Numbered from the stretch's first letter, positions 1-9,613 are shown. The stretch: DNA of 56,884 nt from Prevotella sp. (GCA_017556145.1 JAFZCU010000054.1:1-56884); one strand, 5' to 3'. Notes: generated from the letters alone by a model not told the origin. Made by a program: numbers and translations.

Positions 1-1388
1 ATCTTCCAACCGATGGAGGCAATAAAAATACTCATCAACGGCGAGAGATAGTTAAAGAAACAATACGGCAAATAAGTCAGTGTTGCGACACCAAGCACCG
101 TACTCTGCGTGAGACCGCAGGTATTCCAGGGCACCAGTACAGAAGTAACCGTAGCACCGTCCTCACAGCTTCGGCTCAAGAGTCTCGGTTCATAGCCCCG
201 TTCACGGAACGTGTCCTTAAACATTGAACTGGAAAGCATAATCGACAGATACTGGTCTGCCATCGCGATATTACAGAAAATAGCTGTGCCCACGGTAGAA
301 GCCACCAACGAAGCAGTCCCACGAACCAGGCGAAGAATGAGTCGCATCAGATCCTGCAACTGTCCAGTAGCCGTCAGTGCACCGCCAAACGTCTGCGCAC
401 AGATAATCAGCCAGATAGTAGGCATCATACCCGCCATACCACTGGTGTGTACCAGTTCGTTGAGTACAGGGATACCCGTCTCAATATCAGTGCTGCCATA
501 GCACACCTGCATCATGCCTTTGTATTGTGCAAGCAGCCCCTGCCCTTCCTCACCAGAAATCTGATGAACCAGTTGCGGCTGCACTAGTAGTGCAACGACT
601 ACTGCCAAGAGTATCGCCAGAAACAATACCACCATCGAGGGCCAGCGACGAGCTATCATTACCCCCGTCAGCACAGGCACGACCAAAAGCCAGGGCGAGA
701 TCACAAAGGTATGCTGAAGGCCCTCCATAAACTCGGCCACATTACCATGTCCTGATACATTCATCGTCAGACCGGCAATCAGGAAGATGGTCAGGGAGAT
801 GCAGAACGTTGGCACCGTGGTATAGAGCATATAGCGGATATGGGTAAAGAGCGGTGTACCGGAAACGCTCGATGCCAAAACCGTTGTATCAGACAGCGGT
901 GAGAGCTTATCCCCGAAGTAGGCACCTGTAATAATCGAGCCTGCAATCCACCCGTCATCAAAGCCATGTGCCTTACCAATACCCATCAGCGCCAATCCAA
1001 TAGTGGCCACAGTGGTCCATGAGGAACCGATCATCAGACTGACCAATGCACAAAGAATACTACTGCTGACAAGGAATACCTCTGGACGGATGATCTGCAT
1101 GCCATAGTAGATCATTGTGGGTACAATGCCCGACACCATCCACGTGCCACCGATGGCACCAATCAACAGCAGAATAATAATCGCTGGTGTACAACTGGCA
1201 ATCTTTGAAGTTATCTCCTTTTCAAGGTTCTCCCATTCCAAGCGCTTCGAGAAATGCCCGATCAGCACGCTGACAGCCGAAGCCACCAGCAGCGACACCT
1301 GCGAGGCACCATCCAATGTTGCGTTGCCGAACACGGCAACGCAACACGTGATGAGTAGGATGAGAACCAAAAAAGGGACAAAAGCCAT
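1..1388 (-). CDS. NhaC-family Na+/H+ antiporter (3' end cut by window edge)
   Basis: The reverse strand is open from an ATG at 1386-1388 to the left edge, about 462 codons without a stop, and reads as a very hydrophobic polytopic membrane protein. Features matching the NhaC antiporter family are the GSSWTT segment followed by a GxYFGDKLSPLSDTT-type signature, and a second WNTCG segment near the C-terminus. Members exchange cytoplasmic Na+ for external H+ across the inner membrane. The protein is probably nearly complete, since the family is usually around 450-500 residues. It lies 30 bp after the POT transporter stop and is likely the last gene of that run. Substrate is inferred from family only. 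Confidence 0.88.
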   Translation of the reverse strand, partial: MAFVPFLVLILLITCCVAVFGNATLDGASQVSLLVASAVSVLIGHFSKRLEWENLEKEITSKIASCTPAIIILLLIGAIGGTWMVSGIVPTMIYYGMQIIRPEVFLVSSSILCALVSLMIGSSWTTVATIGLALMGIGKAHGFDDGWIAGSIITGAYFGDKLSPLSDTTVLASSVSGTPLFTHIRYMLYTTVPTFCISLTIFLIAGLTMNVSGHGNVAEFMEGLQHTFVISPWLLVVPVLTGVMIARRWPSMVVLFLAILLAVVVALLVQPQLVHQISGEEGQGLLAQYKGMMQVCYGSTDIETGIPVLNELVHTSGMAGMMPTIWLIICAQTFGGALTATGQLQDLMRLILRLVRGTASLVASTVGTAIFCNIAMADQYLSIMLSSSMFKDTFRERGYEPRLLSRSCEDGATVTSVLVPWNTCGLTQSTVLGVATLTYLPYCFFNYLSPLMSIFIASIGWK

Positions 1389-1418
1389 CGTAAGTCTATT
1401 CTACTTACTCCCCAACTC

Positions 1419-2948
1419 CTAACAAACCTTCTCGAGTCGTTTCATCATAGCAAACATGAAGATGGCTGCAACGAGGCAAACACCCAGAAATACGCTCCAG
1501 CATACCCAGAGGGGAACAGCACCCCACAGCAGACCACCAACGACAACGAGTTGGTTACCAATAGCCGTAGCTACGAACCAGCCACCCATCATCATACCCT
1601 TATACTTGGGAGGAGCCACCTTCGATACGAAAGAGATACCCATAGGCGACAGCAACAGCTCACCGAAGGTCAGCACCAGATAAACCATAATCAGCAGGTT
1701 CGGTGTAACGTCGGCCACATGAACGGCAACGGGATTACCATCAGCACCCATCTCCGTCTGAGGCATCGGCAGTCCGAATGAACCAATGGCCATCAGTGCA
1801 TAGGCGATGGCAGCCACAATCATACCGTATGCAATCTTACGGGGTGCAGAGGGTTCCTTACCCTTCGCAGCCAAGGATCCGAAGATAGCCATCGACACAG
1901 GTGTCAGTGCTACTACATAGAACGGATTGAACTGCTGGAAGATAGGAGCAGATACAGTCACACTACCATTGCCGTCATATTGTATGAACAGGAATGCCAA
2001 GGCTGCCAGAATCACGATGGCAGAGATGGTCTTACCCTTATTGGTCTTCGACTGGAATAGCGAGAACAATGCATACACAATAAAGATTACTGCCACGAGG
2101 TTCCACACGTCAAAGCACATAGCCTGCAGGCCGTCAGCCGACTGAGCCGTAAACTCATCAGCGAAATAAGTCAGCGACAGACCGTTCTGATGGAAGGCCA
2201 TCCAGAAGAAGATGACGACGGCAAATACGAGGCAAAGCGCCACGATGCGCTGTGAAGTCTCTTCCCTCGACAGTTCCTCGACAGGTGCTGCATCAGCAGC
2301 AGCTGCCTTCTTCTTACCTCCCTCGGTATGACGGAAGGTTGAGCGGAAAATGTAATAGATGGCGATGGATAGGATCAGCGAGGCGCAAGCCACAGCAAAC
2401 GAGAAGTGGTAGGCATCGTTGGATGAATAGCCTAAGGCAGTCTCTGCATATTCCTTAATCTTAATGGCTGCCGTCGGTGCAAACAGGGCACCGATATTGA
2501 TGGCCATATAGAAGATTGAGAAACCAGAGTCACGCTTATCCTTAAACAGCGGATCGTTGTAAAGGTCACCCACCATCACCTGAAGGTTTCCCTTGAACAG
2601 ACCGGTACCGAAGCCGATGAGCAACAGAGCAGCCAGCATAACAATCAGCGCCGTGTTGTCACCACCCAATGGCACTGCCAGCAACAGGTAGCCGGCGAAC
2701 ATAATCATAATACCCGTCGTCACCATGCGGCCAAAGCCGAACTTGTCGGCCATGATACCACCGATGAGGGGGAAGAAATAGACTAACATGAGAAACGCAC
2801 TATAGATGGTGCCTGCAAGGGCGGGCGACAAGCCATAGTTAGCTCTCAAAAACAATGCGAAAACTGCGAGCATCGTGTAATAGCCGAAGCGCTCGCCGGT
2901 GTTGGCCAGTGCCAACGCAAATAAACCTTTAGGTTGTCCTTCAAACAT
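1419..2948 (-). CDS. POT-family proton-dependent oligopeptide transporter
   Basis: A 509-residue multi-spanning inner-membrane protein. The N-terminus carries the GERFGYY signature of the first helix of proton-dependent oligopeptide transporters (PTR2/POT, major facilitator superfamily), followed by about a dozen hydrophobic segments ending in a basic tail. Family members import di- and tripeptides with protons. The start lies 2 bp after the stop of the upstream beta-barrel gene, so the two are very probably co-transcribed. The length is typical of bacterial members. Peptide specificity cannot be read from the sequence. Confidence 0.9.
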   Translation of the reverse strand: MFEGQPKGLFALALANTGERFGYYTMLAVFALFLRANYGLSPALAGTIYSAFLMLVYFFPLIGGIMADKFGFGRMVTTGIMIMFAGYLLLAVPLGGDNTALIVMLAALLLIGFGTGLFKGNLQVMVGDLYNDPLFKDKRDSGFSIFYMAINIGALFAPTAAIKIKEYAETALGYSSNDAYHFSFAVACASLILSIAIYYIFRSTFRHTEGGKKKAAAADAAPVEELSREETSQRIVALCLVFAVVIFFWMAFHQNGLSLTYFADEFTAQSADGLQAMCFDVWNLVAVIFIVYALFSLFQSKTNKGKTISAIVILAALAFLFIQYDGNGSVTVSAPIFQQFNPFYVVALTPVSMAIFGSLAAKGKEPSAPRKIAYGMIVAAIAYALMAIGSFGLPMPQTEMGADGNPVAVHVADVTPNLLIMVYLVLTFGELLLSPMGISFVSKVAPPKYKGMMMGGWFVATAIGNQLVVVGGLLWGAVPLWVCWSVFLGVCLVAAIFMFAMMKRLEKVC

Positions 2949-2950
2949 AA

Positions 2951-3793
2951 TTATTTAATTTTAGAGTTTTTGGTTCTGACAATGTCGAACAAGTATGTAA
3001 ACTTGATGATGATATTTCCGAAGTTAGAGCGGGCAAAAAAGTCACGCTTCGAGCTGCCGTAGATATTACCCAAACCGTAATAGTAACGGCCCTCCAAAAG
3101 AAAATGGCCCAATTTGGGATGACTGAACTCCAAACCTGCACCGGCAGCAATACCATAATCAAAAGTATTCTCGACAGCCATAGAGTCCTGAGCCACAACA
3201 TGAGAGACACGGCTACTGCCATAACGATAATTTGGACCAAACTTCCCATTTTCGTCGATTGCAGGATTGAAAGCAGGGTCGTGCACGTCGAAGTTGGCAT
3301 CTGTCTTCTCGCTAAGAAAGAAACCCACCTGCGGACCTATTTGGAAAAAGAACTGCATACCCTTTCGCTCACGTCCCCACCCCAAACGAGCCAGAAGAGG
3401 AACCTGAACATAACTCATCTTCCGGGCATAATTCAGGGTTTGCGTCTCATCCGTATGCAGAACAACGGGTTGGTCGTTTGCATTCAGAATATCCTCCTGC
3501 CATCCTATCTGTGTGAGATTCACCTCACCTACCACGGCACAGATACTATTGAAATACTTCTCACAGGTATAACGAGCCGAAAAGCCTGCTGTCATACCTC
3601 CCAATTGACCTTGGGGGACTTTCGGCACAAAGGCAATGGAACTCATGGAATAACCGCCATTGAAGCCCACAGCAAAATCATTCCGATATTCTCCAACCTG
3701 AGCGGAAACAGTGAAAGGTAAAAAGGCAAAAAGGTAAAAAGGCAAAACCTTTACCACGCTCTTTACGGCTCTTATCACAATCCTGCTCTGCAT
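2951..3793 (-). CDS. PorT-family outer-membrane beta-barrel protein
   Basis: A 280-residue exported protein with an N-terminal signal sequence ending near residue 31 (TVSAQ). After it come alternating aromatic/polar strands (FAVGFNGGYSMSS, SFSARYT-like stretches) and a C-terminal aromatic strand typical of Bacteroidota outer-membrane beta-barrels of the PorT/OMP_b-brl class. Such proteins sit in the outer membrane; many annotated as PorT are not the type IX secretion component itself, and I see no basis for calling this one true PorT. The signal peptide core (residues 16-27) is encoded by a simple tandem repeat of AAAGG(T/C)A units. It lies between a LysM protein (27 bp) and the POT transporter (2 bp). 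Confidence 0.72.
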   Translation of the reverse strand: MQSRIVIRAVKSVVKVLPFYLFAFLPFTVSAQVGEYRNDFAVGFNGGYSMSSIAFVPKVPQGQLGGMTAGFSARYTCEKYFNSICAVVGEVNLTQIGWQEDILNANDQPVVLHTDETQTLNYARKMSYVQVPLLARLGWGRERKGMQFFFQIGPQVGFFLSEKTDANFDVHDPAFNPAIDENGKFGPNYRYGSSRVSHVVAQDSMAVENTFDYGIAAGAGLEFSHPKLGHFLLEGRYYYGLGNIYGSSKRDFFARSNFGNIIIKFTYLFDIVRTKNSKIK

Positions 3794-3820
3794 GTCTTCA
3801 ATCTTTTTACTGTTTTATCA

Positions 3821-5206
3821 TTAAAATCGAATCGACTCCACCCTGTGTTCTGGCATATAATGCACAAAGAGCAGACTATGATTCTGCAAACCGCCATTCC
3901 CCATCCGCTCGAACACCAAAGGTGTCTGAACCGGAGAATAGCCGAACATACCAGCTGCACCATTAAACGACTTCCCGTATTTATGAAGTCCCCTCAGGAA
4001 AAAATAAGCATGGTCGAAACCAGTCAGAGCAAAACGGGGAAGGGCATTCTGCATATCTGAATGAAAATTCCAGCGGTATTTCTGTTCCAGACGTGCAGTC
4101 TGCGATGACAAAGGGTTGTAATAAAACGTAGATGGTATGTAGGTGTCATATTTATAGAAGTTCTCAAGATGTGTACGTGTGTACATCAGCCACTCCGTAT
4201 AGCCAAACATCGTGATGTTGATATTCGGCATATTAGACTTCACACCATTAATCTTAGCAAAGGCAACGCCCAATTCCGGAGAACGTGCCGAATTCAGAAT
4301 GACGATATTCGGTTTCGTCTGACTAAAGGCCTTTGAGAAGGCATCCTCTGAGGATTTCAGATTCGTCACATGATACTCTATTTTTTGGCTTTCCAACTGA
4401 CGACGCAGGCCAAAGGTGAAGTTTCCTTTCTTACTGGTTGTGTCGTTACAGTCAATGAAGACCGGATGATAGTCTTTAAACCGTTCTAAAAACCGTGCAA
4501 TCGTGGCATCATTGATAGTAGTAGGCGACTGCCATATCTGGAATATATTACGGTTCGTCAATAGTTGTGGAGCACTAATAGAGAAAGGAATCACCAAACG
4601 GATGTCGTGAGCAGTGACAAAATCCGATAAGGCATCCATCTGTTTCGAGTACAACGGACCGAAGATAATGTCGCACTCTGCAGCAGCCTTATCACTCAAG
4701 ACTGTTGAGATATTGCCGTCCTCAGGTGTATTCCAGGCATGCATATCAACAGAAATGCCAATCTTCTTCAAACTGTCACAGGCCATCAGGATGCCACGAT
4801 AGTACTCCACCATCCGACGCCCGTCGCCATTGATGTTATGCAACGGCAGCATCACACCCACGCGAATGGCTCGCTGCCGGATATCATCAACAGAAGTGGC
4901 GACTGCTGAGGAAACAATCGGGCTCTGAACGGTCTGAGCAGGTGTCTCCAAAGGAGCTGTATCTTTCTTATAAGGGATTCTGATGACATCACCTTTCTTA
5001 AGTTCATAATCAGGCTTCCGCATCTCGGGATTAGCCGCTATCAGTTCTTCTATCTGGATGTCATATTGTCGGGCTATTCCGAAAATCGTTTCCTTACGCT
5101 TTACCTTGTGAAGTCCTCTGATCTGTTCCGACACCTGAGCAACAGCCATGTCCGTAGAAAAGAGTATGGCCAATAACAGTATTGAGTATCTTAAAAATCG
5201 AGTCAT
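3821..5206 (-). CDS. LysM plus type 1 periplasmic-binding-like protein
   Basis: A 461-residue protein with a signal peptide (cleavage after MAVA, about residue 23), a LysM domain at about 33-80 (HKVKRKETIFGIARQY, then GDVIRIPY), and a C-terminal region from about 113 on resembling type 1 periplasmic binding proteins (VGVMLPLH, IIFGPLYSKQMDALS, TMFGYTEW). LysM modules bind peptidoglycan glycan, so the protein probably sits in the periplasm on the wall. In Bacteroidota this two-domain arrangement is common and usually annotated as a substrate-binding protein, but no permease genes lie nearby, so transport is doubtful. It heads the run of minus-strand genes and has a good -7 box at 5234-5241. 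Confidence 0.78.
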   Translation of the reverse strand: MTRFLRYSILLLAILFSTDMAVAQVSEQIRGLHKVKRKETIFGIARQYDIQIEELIAANPEMRKPDYELKKGDVIRIPYKKDTAPLETPAQTVQSPIVSSAVATSVDDIRQRAIRVGVMLPLHNINGDGRRMVEYYRGILMACDSLKKIGISVDMHAWNTPEDGNISTVLSDKAAAECDIIFGPLYSKQMDALSDFVTAHDIRLVIPFSISAPQLLTNRNIFQIWQSPTTINDATIARFLERFKDYHPVFIDCNDTTSKKGNFTFGLRRQLESQKIEYHVTNLKSSEDAFSKAFSQTKPNIVILNSARSPELGVAFAKINGVKSNMPNINITMFGYTEWLMYTRTHLENFYKYDTYIPSTFYYNPLSSQTARLEQKYRWNFHSDMQNALPRFALTGFDHAYFFLRGLHKYGKSFNGAAGMFGYSPVQTPLVFERMGNGGLQNHSLLFVHYMPEHRVESIRF

Positions 5207-5233
5207 AAGTCCAAATTATTACATTTTACCGTG

Positions 5234-5241
5234 CAAAGGTA
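5234..5241 (-). promoter_or_regulatory. Bacteroidota-type promoter for the LysM operon
   Basis: The minus strand reads TACCTTTG, matching the TAnnTTTG -7 consensus. A TTTG at 5264-5267 lies 22 bp upstream, near the usual -33 spacing. It lies 28 bp before the start codon of the LysM gene. Confidence 0.6.
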
Positions 5242-5317
5242 CACTTTTTTCGAGATAAAAGAACAAAAGAAATCTAAAAATATTACGTTCTTATGTTATT
5301 ATGTCTAAAATATTATA

Positions 5318-5325
5318 TATCTTTG
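5318..5325 (+). promoter_or_regulatory. Promoter -7 box for the CTD protein and uvrA
   Basis: TATCTTTG matches the Bacteroidota -7 consensus; no clear TTTG lies at -33. It falls downstream of an in-frame ATG at 5301, so the ATG at 5343 must be the real start of the first gene. Confidence 0.6.
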
Positions 5326-5342
5326 CACTCAAAACAAGAAAA

Positions 5343-5765
5343 ATGAGAACAATAAAAACCATCTTATTGTCATTTATGACTGTAATAGCGTTGTCCGCTC
5401 ATGCCCAAGAGGTGGCCGACAACGATAGCGTAGTTTCTGACAGCACTGTGGTACTGACGAGCACCCTGGTCATCCCCAATGCCTTTTCACCCAATAACGA
5501 TCGGATCAATGATGTCTTCAAGGCCAAGAGTTATCAGAATATCGTCGAGTTTCATGCCTATATCTTCAACCGTTGGGGTCAGAAGCTCTATGAATGGACG
5601 AATATCGATGAAGGCTGGGACGGCACTTATCGTGGGAAGGATGTCAAGCAAGGTACTTACTTTGTATTGGTAAAGGCACGTGGAGCAGATGGTCAGACCT
5701 ACAATATCCGAAAAGACGTCAACCTGCTTCGTGGCTTTTCTGAGGGGACCTCAATCAGTCAATAA
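5343..5765 (+). CDS. Small exported protein that is mostly a type-B T9SS C-terminal domain
   Basis: A 140-residue protein starting at the ATG at 5343; an in-frame ATG at 5301 lies upstream of the promoter and is rejected. A signal peptide (ending ALSAHAQ) is followed by about 25 acidic, Ser/Thr-rich residues. The rest matches the gliding-motility-associated C-terminal domain (type-B sorting signal): PNAFSPNNDRINDVF, FNRWGQKLYE, WDGTYRGKDVKQGTYF. These domains normally sit at the end of large cell-surface adhesins and direct export by the type IX secretion system; here almost nothing precedes it. A short tail (FSEGTSISQ) extends past the usual end. uvrA begins 6 bp later, so the two are co-transcribed. 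Confidence 0.8.
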   Translation: MRTIKTILLSFMTVIALSAHAQEVADNDSVVSDSTVVLTSTLVIPNAFSPNNDRINDVFKAKSYQNIVEFHAYIFNRWGQKLYEWTNIDEGWDGTYRGKDVKQGTYFVLVKARGADGQTYNIRKDVNLLRGFSEGTSISQ

Positions 5766-5771
5766 CCAATC

Positions 5772-8618
5772 ATGAGCAGGGAAGACGAAAGGATCTGCGT
5801 TTACGGTGCTCGCGTACATAATCTTAAGAATATTGACGTCGTCATTCCGCGAAACACCCTGACAGTTATCACTGGCCTTAGCGGTTCAGGTAAATCTTCA
5901 TTGGCTTTCGATACCATCTTTGCTGAAGGTCAAAGACGCTATATTGAGACCTTCTCGGCCTATGCCCGCAATTTCCTGGGAGGCATGGAACGACCTGATG
6001 TCGACAAGATAACAGGTCTTTCTCCCGTTATCAGCATCGAACAGAAGACCACCAACCGTAATCCCCGTTCTACCGTAGGCACGACAACAGAAATCTATGA
6101 CTATCTGCGTCTGCTCTATGCCCGAGCCGGAAAGGCATACAGTTATATGACAGGCGAGGAAATGGTGAAATATACCGAGGAAAAAGTGATTGACATGATC
6201 CTCCACGACTACCAGGGAAAAAGAATCTTCATTCTCGCTCCATTGGTGCGCAGTCGTAAAGGCCACTATCGCGAACTCTTTGAATCCATGCGTCGCAAGG
6301 GCTATCTGAACATCCGTGTGGACGGTGAGATCAAGGAAATCGTCAGAGGCATGAAGGTCGACCGCTATAGAAACCACGACATCGAAGTGGTCATCGACAA
6401 GATGCAGGTCAAGGCAGAAACGCCAGGAGTACCCAACACCCCTGATGAGCGCTTGAAGAAAAGCATCCTGATTGCCATGAAGCAGGGCGAAGGCCTCATC
6501 ATGATTCTCGACAAGGACACCAATGCCATCAAGTATTTCTCCAAGCGTTTGATGTGTCCCACCACGGGTATCAGCTACAGTGACCCTGCCCCTAACAATT
6601 TCTCATTCAACTCTCCTCAAGGGGCCTGTCCGCATTGCAAAGGATTGGGCACCATTAATGAGATAGATCTGAAGAAGGTAATCCCCGACAGCAAGATCAG
6701 TATCTATGAAGGCGGCATCGCACCTTTGGGCAAATACAAGAACCAGATGATCTTCTGGCAAATCGATGCATTGCTGAAGAAATATGATGAAGACCTGAAA
6801 ACACCCATTGAGGAGATTCCAGAGGAGGCCATGACGGAAATACTCTATGGTTCTCTGGAAAATGTCCGGATTGAAAAGGAACTTGTACATACCACCAGTG
6901 ACTACTTCGTCAGTTTCGACGGCATCATCAAATACCTACGGAATGTCATGGAAAATGATGAGTCGACATCTGGGCAGAAGTGGGCTGATCAGTTCTTGGA
7001 AGAGTGCGAATGTCCTGAATGTCACGGACAGCGGCTCAACCGTGAAGCCCTCTCCTATCGCATCTGGGACAAGAACATCTCTGAACTGGCTGCAATGGAT
7101 ATCAGCGAGCTACGCGAATGGCTCGATCAGGTGGAAGACCATCTGGACAACCAGCAACGGCAGATAGCACATGAAATCCTCAAGGAGATTAAAACCAGAC
7201 TCGACTTCCTGCTCGAAGTAGGACTTGACTATCTGGCCCTGAATCGTCAGTCGGCTTCACTCTCTGGTGGAGAAAGCCAGCGCATCCGTCTGGCCACACA
7301 GATAGGATCACAACTTGTCAATGTACTCTATATCCTTGACGAGCCAAGTATCGGTCTCCATCAACGTGACAACAAACGACTGATCCACTCACTCAAAGAA
7401 CTCCGTGATTTGGGTAATACCGTCATCGTTGTAGAACACGACCAGGACATGATGCTCAACGCTGATTACATCATCGACATAGGTCCTCGAGCAGGTAGGA
7501 AAGGAGGCGAAGTCGTCTTTCAAGGATCACCAAAGGAAATCTTGAAAACCGACTCGGTTACAGCCAATTATCTTAATGGGACATTATCTATACCTATCCC
7601 CCCGAAAAGGAGAAAAGGCAATGGGCATGACCTCATTATCAAGGGTGCCTCAGGCAACAATCTCAAGCATGTAGATGTCACTTTTCCACTCGGCAAGCTC
7701 ATTGTCGTGACAGGCGTCAGCGGCAGTGGAAAGTCCACGCTCATCAATGAGACCCTACAGCCGATTCTATCGCATCAATTCTATCGTTCGCTCAAAAGGC
7801 CCATGCCTTATGACAGCATCGAAGGCTTGGCATTTATAGATAAGGTAGTCAACGTCGACCAGTCTCCCTTGGGCCGTACACCCAGGAGCAATCCAGCAAC
7901 CTATACGGGGGTTTTCAGCGATATCCGAAGTCTGTTTGTCAACCTCCCCGAGGCCAAGATTCGAGGCTATAAACCAGGCCGTTTCTCCTTTAATGTGAAG
8001 GGGGGCCGTTGTGAAGCCTGTGGTGGCAACGGTTACAAAACCATCGAGATGAATTTCCTCCCCGACATCCAAGTCCCCTGTGAGGTCTGTCATGGCAAAC
8101 GTTACAACCGCGAGACCTTAGAGGTTAGGTATAAAGGCAAATCCATTGCCGACATCCTCGACATGACCATCAATCAGGCTGTTGAGTTTTTTGAAAACGT
8201 ACCAGACATCCTCCGGAAGATCAAGACCATCCAGGATGTAGGTTTAGGCTATATCAAACTTGGCCAGCCCTCCACCACCCTCTCTGGTGGTGAAAGCCAA
8301 CGTGTGAAACTGGCGACAGAACTGTCAAAGAAAGATACAGGTAAGACCATCTATATCTTAGATGAGCCGACAACAGGTCTGCATTTTGAAGACATCCGCA
8401 TCCTCATGGACGTGCTCCAGAAACTCGTAGACCGTGGCAACACAGTTATCATTATCGAACACAACCTCGATGTCATCAAATTAGCCGACCATCTTATTGA
8501 CATGGGCCCCGAAGGCGGACGCAAAGGCGGAACAATCCTCGCAACTGGTACACCGGAAGAGGTTGCAAAAAAAGGCGTAGGCTACACAGCCAAGTTCTTG
8601 AAGCAACTATTCAAATAA
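5772..8618 (+). CDS. uvrA: UvrA, excinuclease ABC subunit A
   Basis: A 948-residue UvrA, full length for the family. It is the damage-recognition ATPase of nucleotide excision repair, acting as a dimer with UvrB on cytoplasmic DNA. Visible features: first Walker A GLSGSGKSS at 35-43, second Walker A GVSGSGKST at about 648-656, two ABC signatures SGGESQR, Walker B ILDEP segments, and the C-terminal zinc finger (CEACGGNG followed by CEVCHGKR). The N-terminal zinc module has an incomplete first pair: CPTTG replaces CxxC, while the partner CPHC is kept. It lies 6 bp after the small CTD protein and shares its promoter. Confidence 0.97.
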   Translation: MSREDERICVYGARVHNLKNIDVVIPRNTLTVITGLSGSGKSSLAFDTIFAEGQRRYIETFSAYARNFLGGMERPDVDKITGLSPVISIEQKTTNRNPRSTVGTTTEIYDYLRLLYARAGKAYSYMTGEEMVKYTEEKVIDMILHDYQGKRIFILAPLVRSRKGHYRELFESMRRKGYLNIRVDGEIKEIVRGMKVDRYRNHDIEVVIDKMQVKAETPGVPNTPDERLKKSILIAMKQGEGLIMILDKDTNAIKYFSKRLMCPTTGISYSDPAPNNFSFNSPQGACPHCKGLGTINEIDLKKVIPDSKISIYEGGIAPLGKYKNQMIFWQIDALLKKYDEDLKTPIEEIPEEAMTEILYGSLENVRIEKELVHTTSDYFVSFDGIIKYLRNVMENDESTSGQKWADQFLEECECPECHGQRLNREALSYRIWDKNISELAAMDISELREWLDQVEDHLDNQQRQIAHEILKEIKTRLDFLLEVGLDYLALNRQSASLSGGESQRIRLATQIGSQLVNVLYILDEPSIGLHQRDNKRLIHSLKELRDLGNTVIVVEHDQDMMLNADYIIDIGPRAGRKGGEVVFQGSPKEILKTDSVTANYLNGTLSIPIPPKRRKGNGHDLIIKGASGNNLKHVDVTFPLGKLIVVTGVSGSGKSTLINETLQPILSHQFYRSLKRPMPYDSIEGLAFIDKVVNVDQSPLGRTPRSNPATYTGVFSDIRSLFVNLPEAKIRGYKPGRFSFNVKGGRCEACGGNGYKTIEMNFLPDIQVPCEVCHGKRYNRETLEVRYKGKSIADILDMTINQAVEFFENVPDILRKIKTIQDVGLGYIKLGQPSTTLSGGESQRVKLATELSKKDTGKTIYILDEPTTGLHFEDIRILMDVLQKLVDRGNTVIIIEHNLDVIKLADHLIDMGPEGGRKGGTILATGTPEEVAKKGVGYTAKFLKQLFK

Positions 8619-8716
8619 AGAACAAAAGTGTCCGAAAAACGTAAACACCCCGTTTGTATGTTAAATTTCTTTGAACACATAAGCTGTTATTCAAAAAAAC
8701 TACCGAAATTTGCAGT

Positions 8717-9613
8717 ATGAAAGAAACTCAAAACAATATTAAACCTTATGTCGGACTGACAGATTATAACTATCAGGAAGTCGACTACACAGATGGAGAA
8801 CTAGCAATTATCAACCACTTGACATTCAGTTCTCGTATGCATGCCACTCAGGTCAATTATGTCTTTGTTGTCATTTGCAGTCAAGGAGGACTAAGATTCG
8901 AGATGGATGGTGCAGAGTATATGATTGGCAAAGACGATGTCTTTGTGGGCTATCCGAATGCCATCTATAACCATTTCGAGGCCACCTACGACCTCAAATG
9001 CCGCCTGATCTGCCTGACAAAGTCGCTCTTGCAGGAGATGCTCTACCCCAACCAAGGCATCTGGAACAAGACACTTTACCTGAAGAAACACTATATCTTC
9101 CATTTGTCCGACCAGGAAGTCGTTATGCAAAACTGTATGAACACAGTTCTTACTTACAATCTGAAGAGCAATAAGACAACCTTCCGCAAGGAAATCCTGC
9201 ACTCACTCGCTCAGTGCATCATCTTCGAACTCTGTCGTACTTTGAGCACCCTTGAACAGACAGAGAACACGCAGGAGACCAATCAGCGCAAGATCCTGTT
9301 CGACCGTTTTGTCTCCCTTCTGTCAGAGAGTGAGATCAAGAAACGTCCTCTTTCCTATTATGCCGACAAGCTATGTGTGTCCACCCGCTATCTCACAATG
9401 GTATGCAGGGAAGTCAGTAAAAGAACGGCCTATGACTGGATTTGTGAGTATGTCCAGAACGATGTCCGTTTCTATCTGCTACACACCAATTTGTCCATCA
9501 AGGAGATTGCCGTCAAGTTGGGGTTCTGCAACCTGTCTTTCTTCGGTAAATATGTGCGTGAGAACTTAGGGAAATCACCATCCGAGTTCAGAAGACAGCT
9601 CAAAGACGATTAG
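8717..9613 (+). CDS. AraC-family transcriptional regulator
   Basis: A 298-residue cytoplasmic regulator. The N-terminal half resembles an AraC-type cupin sensor (short beta strands around residues 45-110). The C-terminal 100 residues form the double helix-turn-helix DNA-binding domain, with the typical second-helix run SIKEIAVKLGFCNLSFFGKY followed by GKSPSEFR. The effector is unknown. It lies 98 bp after uvrA; I see no consensus promoter in that gap beyond a weak ATTTGC just before the start. The sensor-kinase-like gene follows after 68 bp with its own strong promoter, so joint action is only a guess. Confidence 0.9.
   Translation: MKETQNNIKPYVGLTDYNYQEVDYTDGELAIINHLTFSSRMHATQVNYVFVVICSQGGLRFEMDGAEYMIGKDDVFVGYPNAIYNHFEATYDLKCRLICLTKSLLQEMLYPNQGIWNKTLYLKKHYIFHLSDQEVVMQNCMNTVLTYNLKSNKTTFRKEILHSLAQCIIFELCRTLSTLEQTENTQETNQRKILFDRFVSLLSESEIKKRPLSYYADKLCVSTRYLTMVCREVSKRTAYDWICEYVQNDVRFYLLHTNLSIKEIAVKLGFCNLSFFGKYVRENLGKSPSEFRRQLKDD

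Noticed and set aside
2951-3793. True PorT component of the type IX secretion system
   Set aside because: General beta-barrel character only; I do not see the segments I associate with PorT itself, and no other core secretion genes adjoin.
3821-5206. Part of an amino-acid ABC transporter
   Set aside because: No permease or ATPase genes nearby, and the LysM domain points to a wall-associated role.
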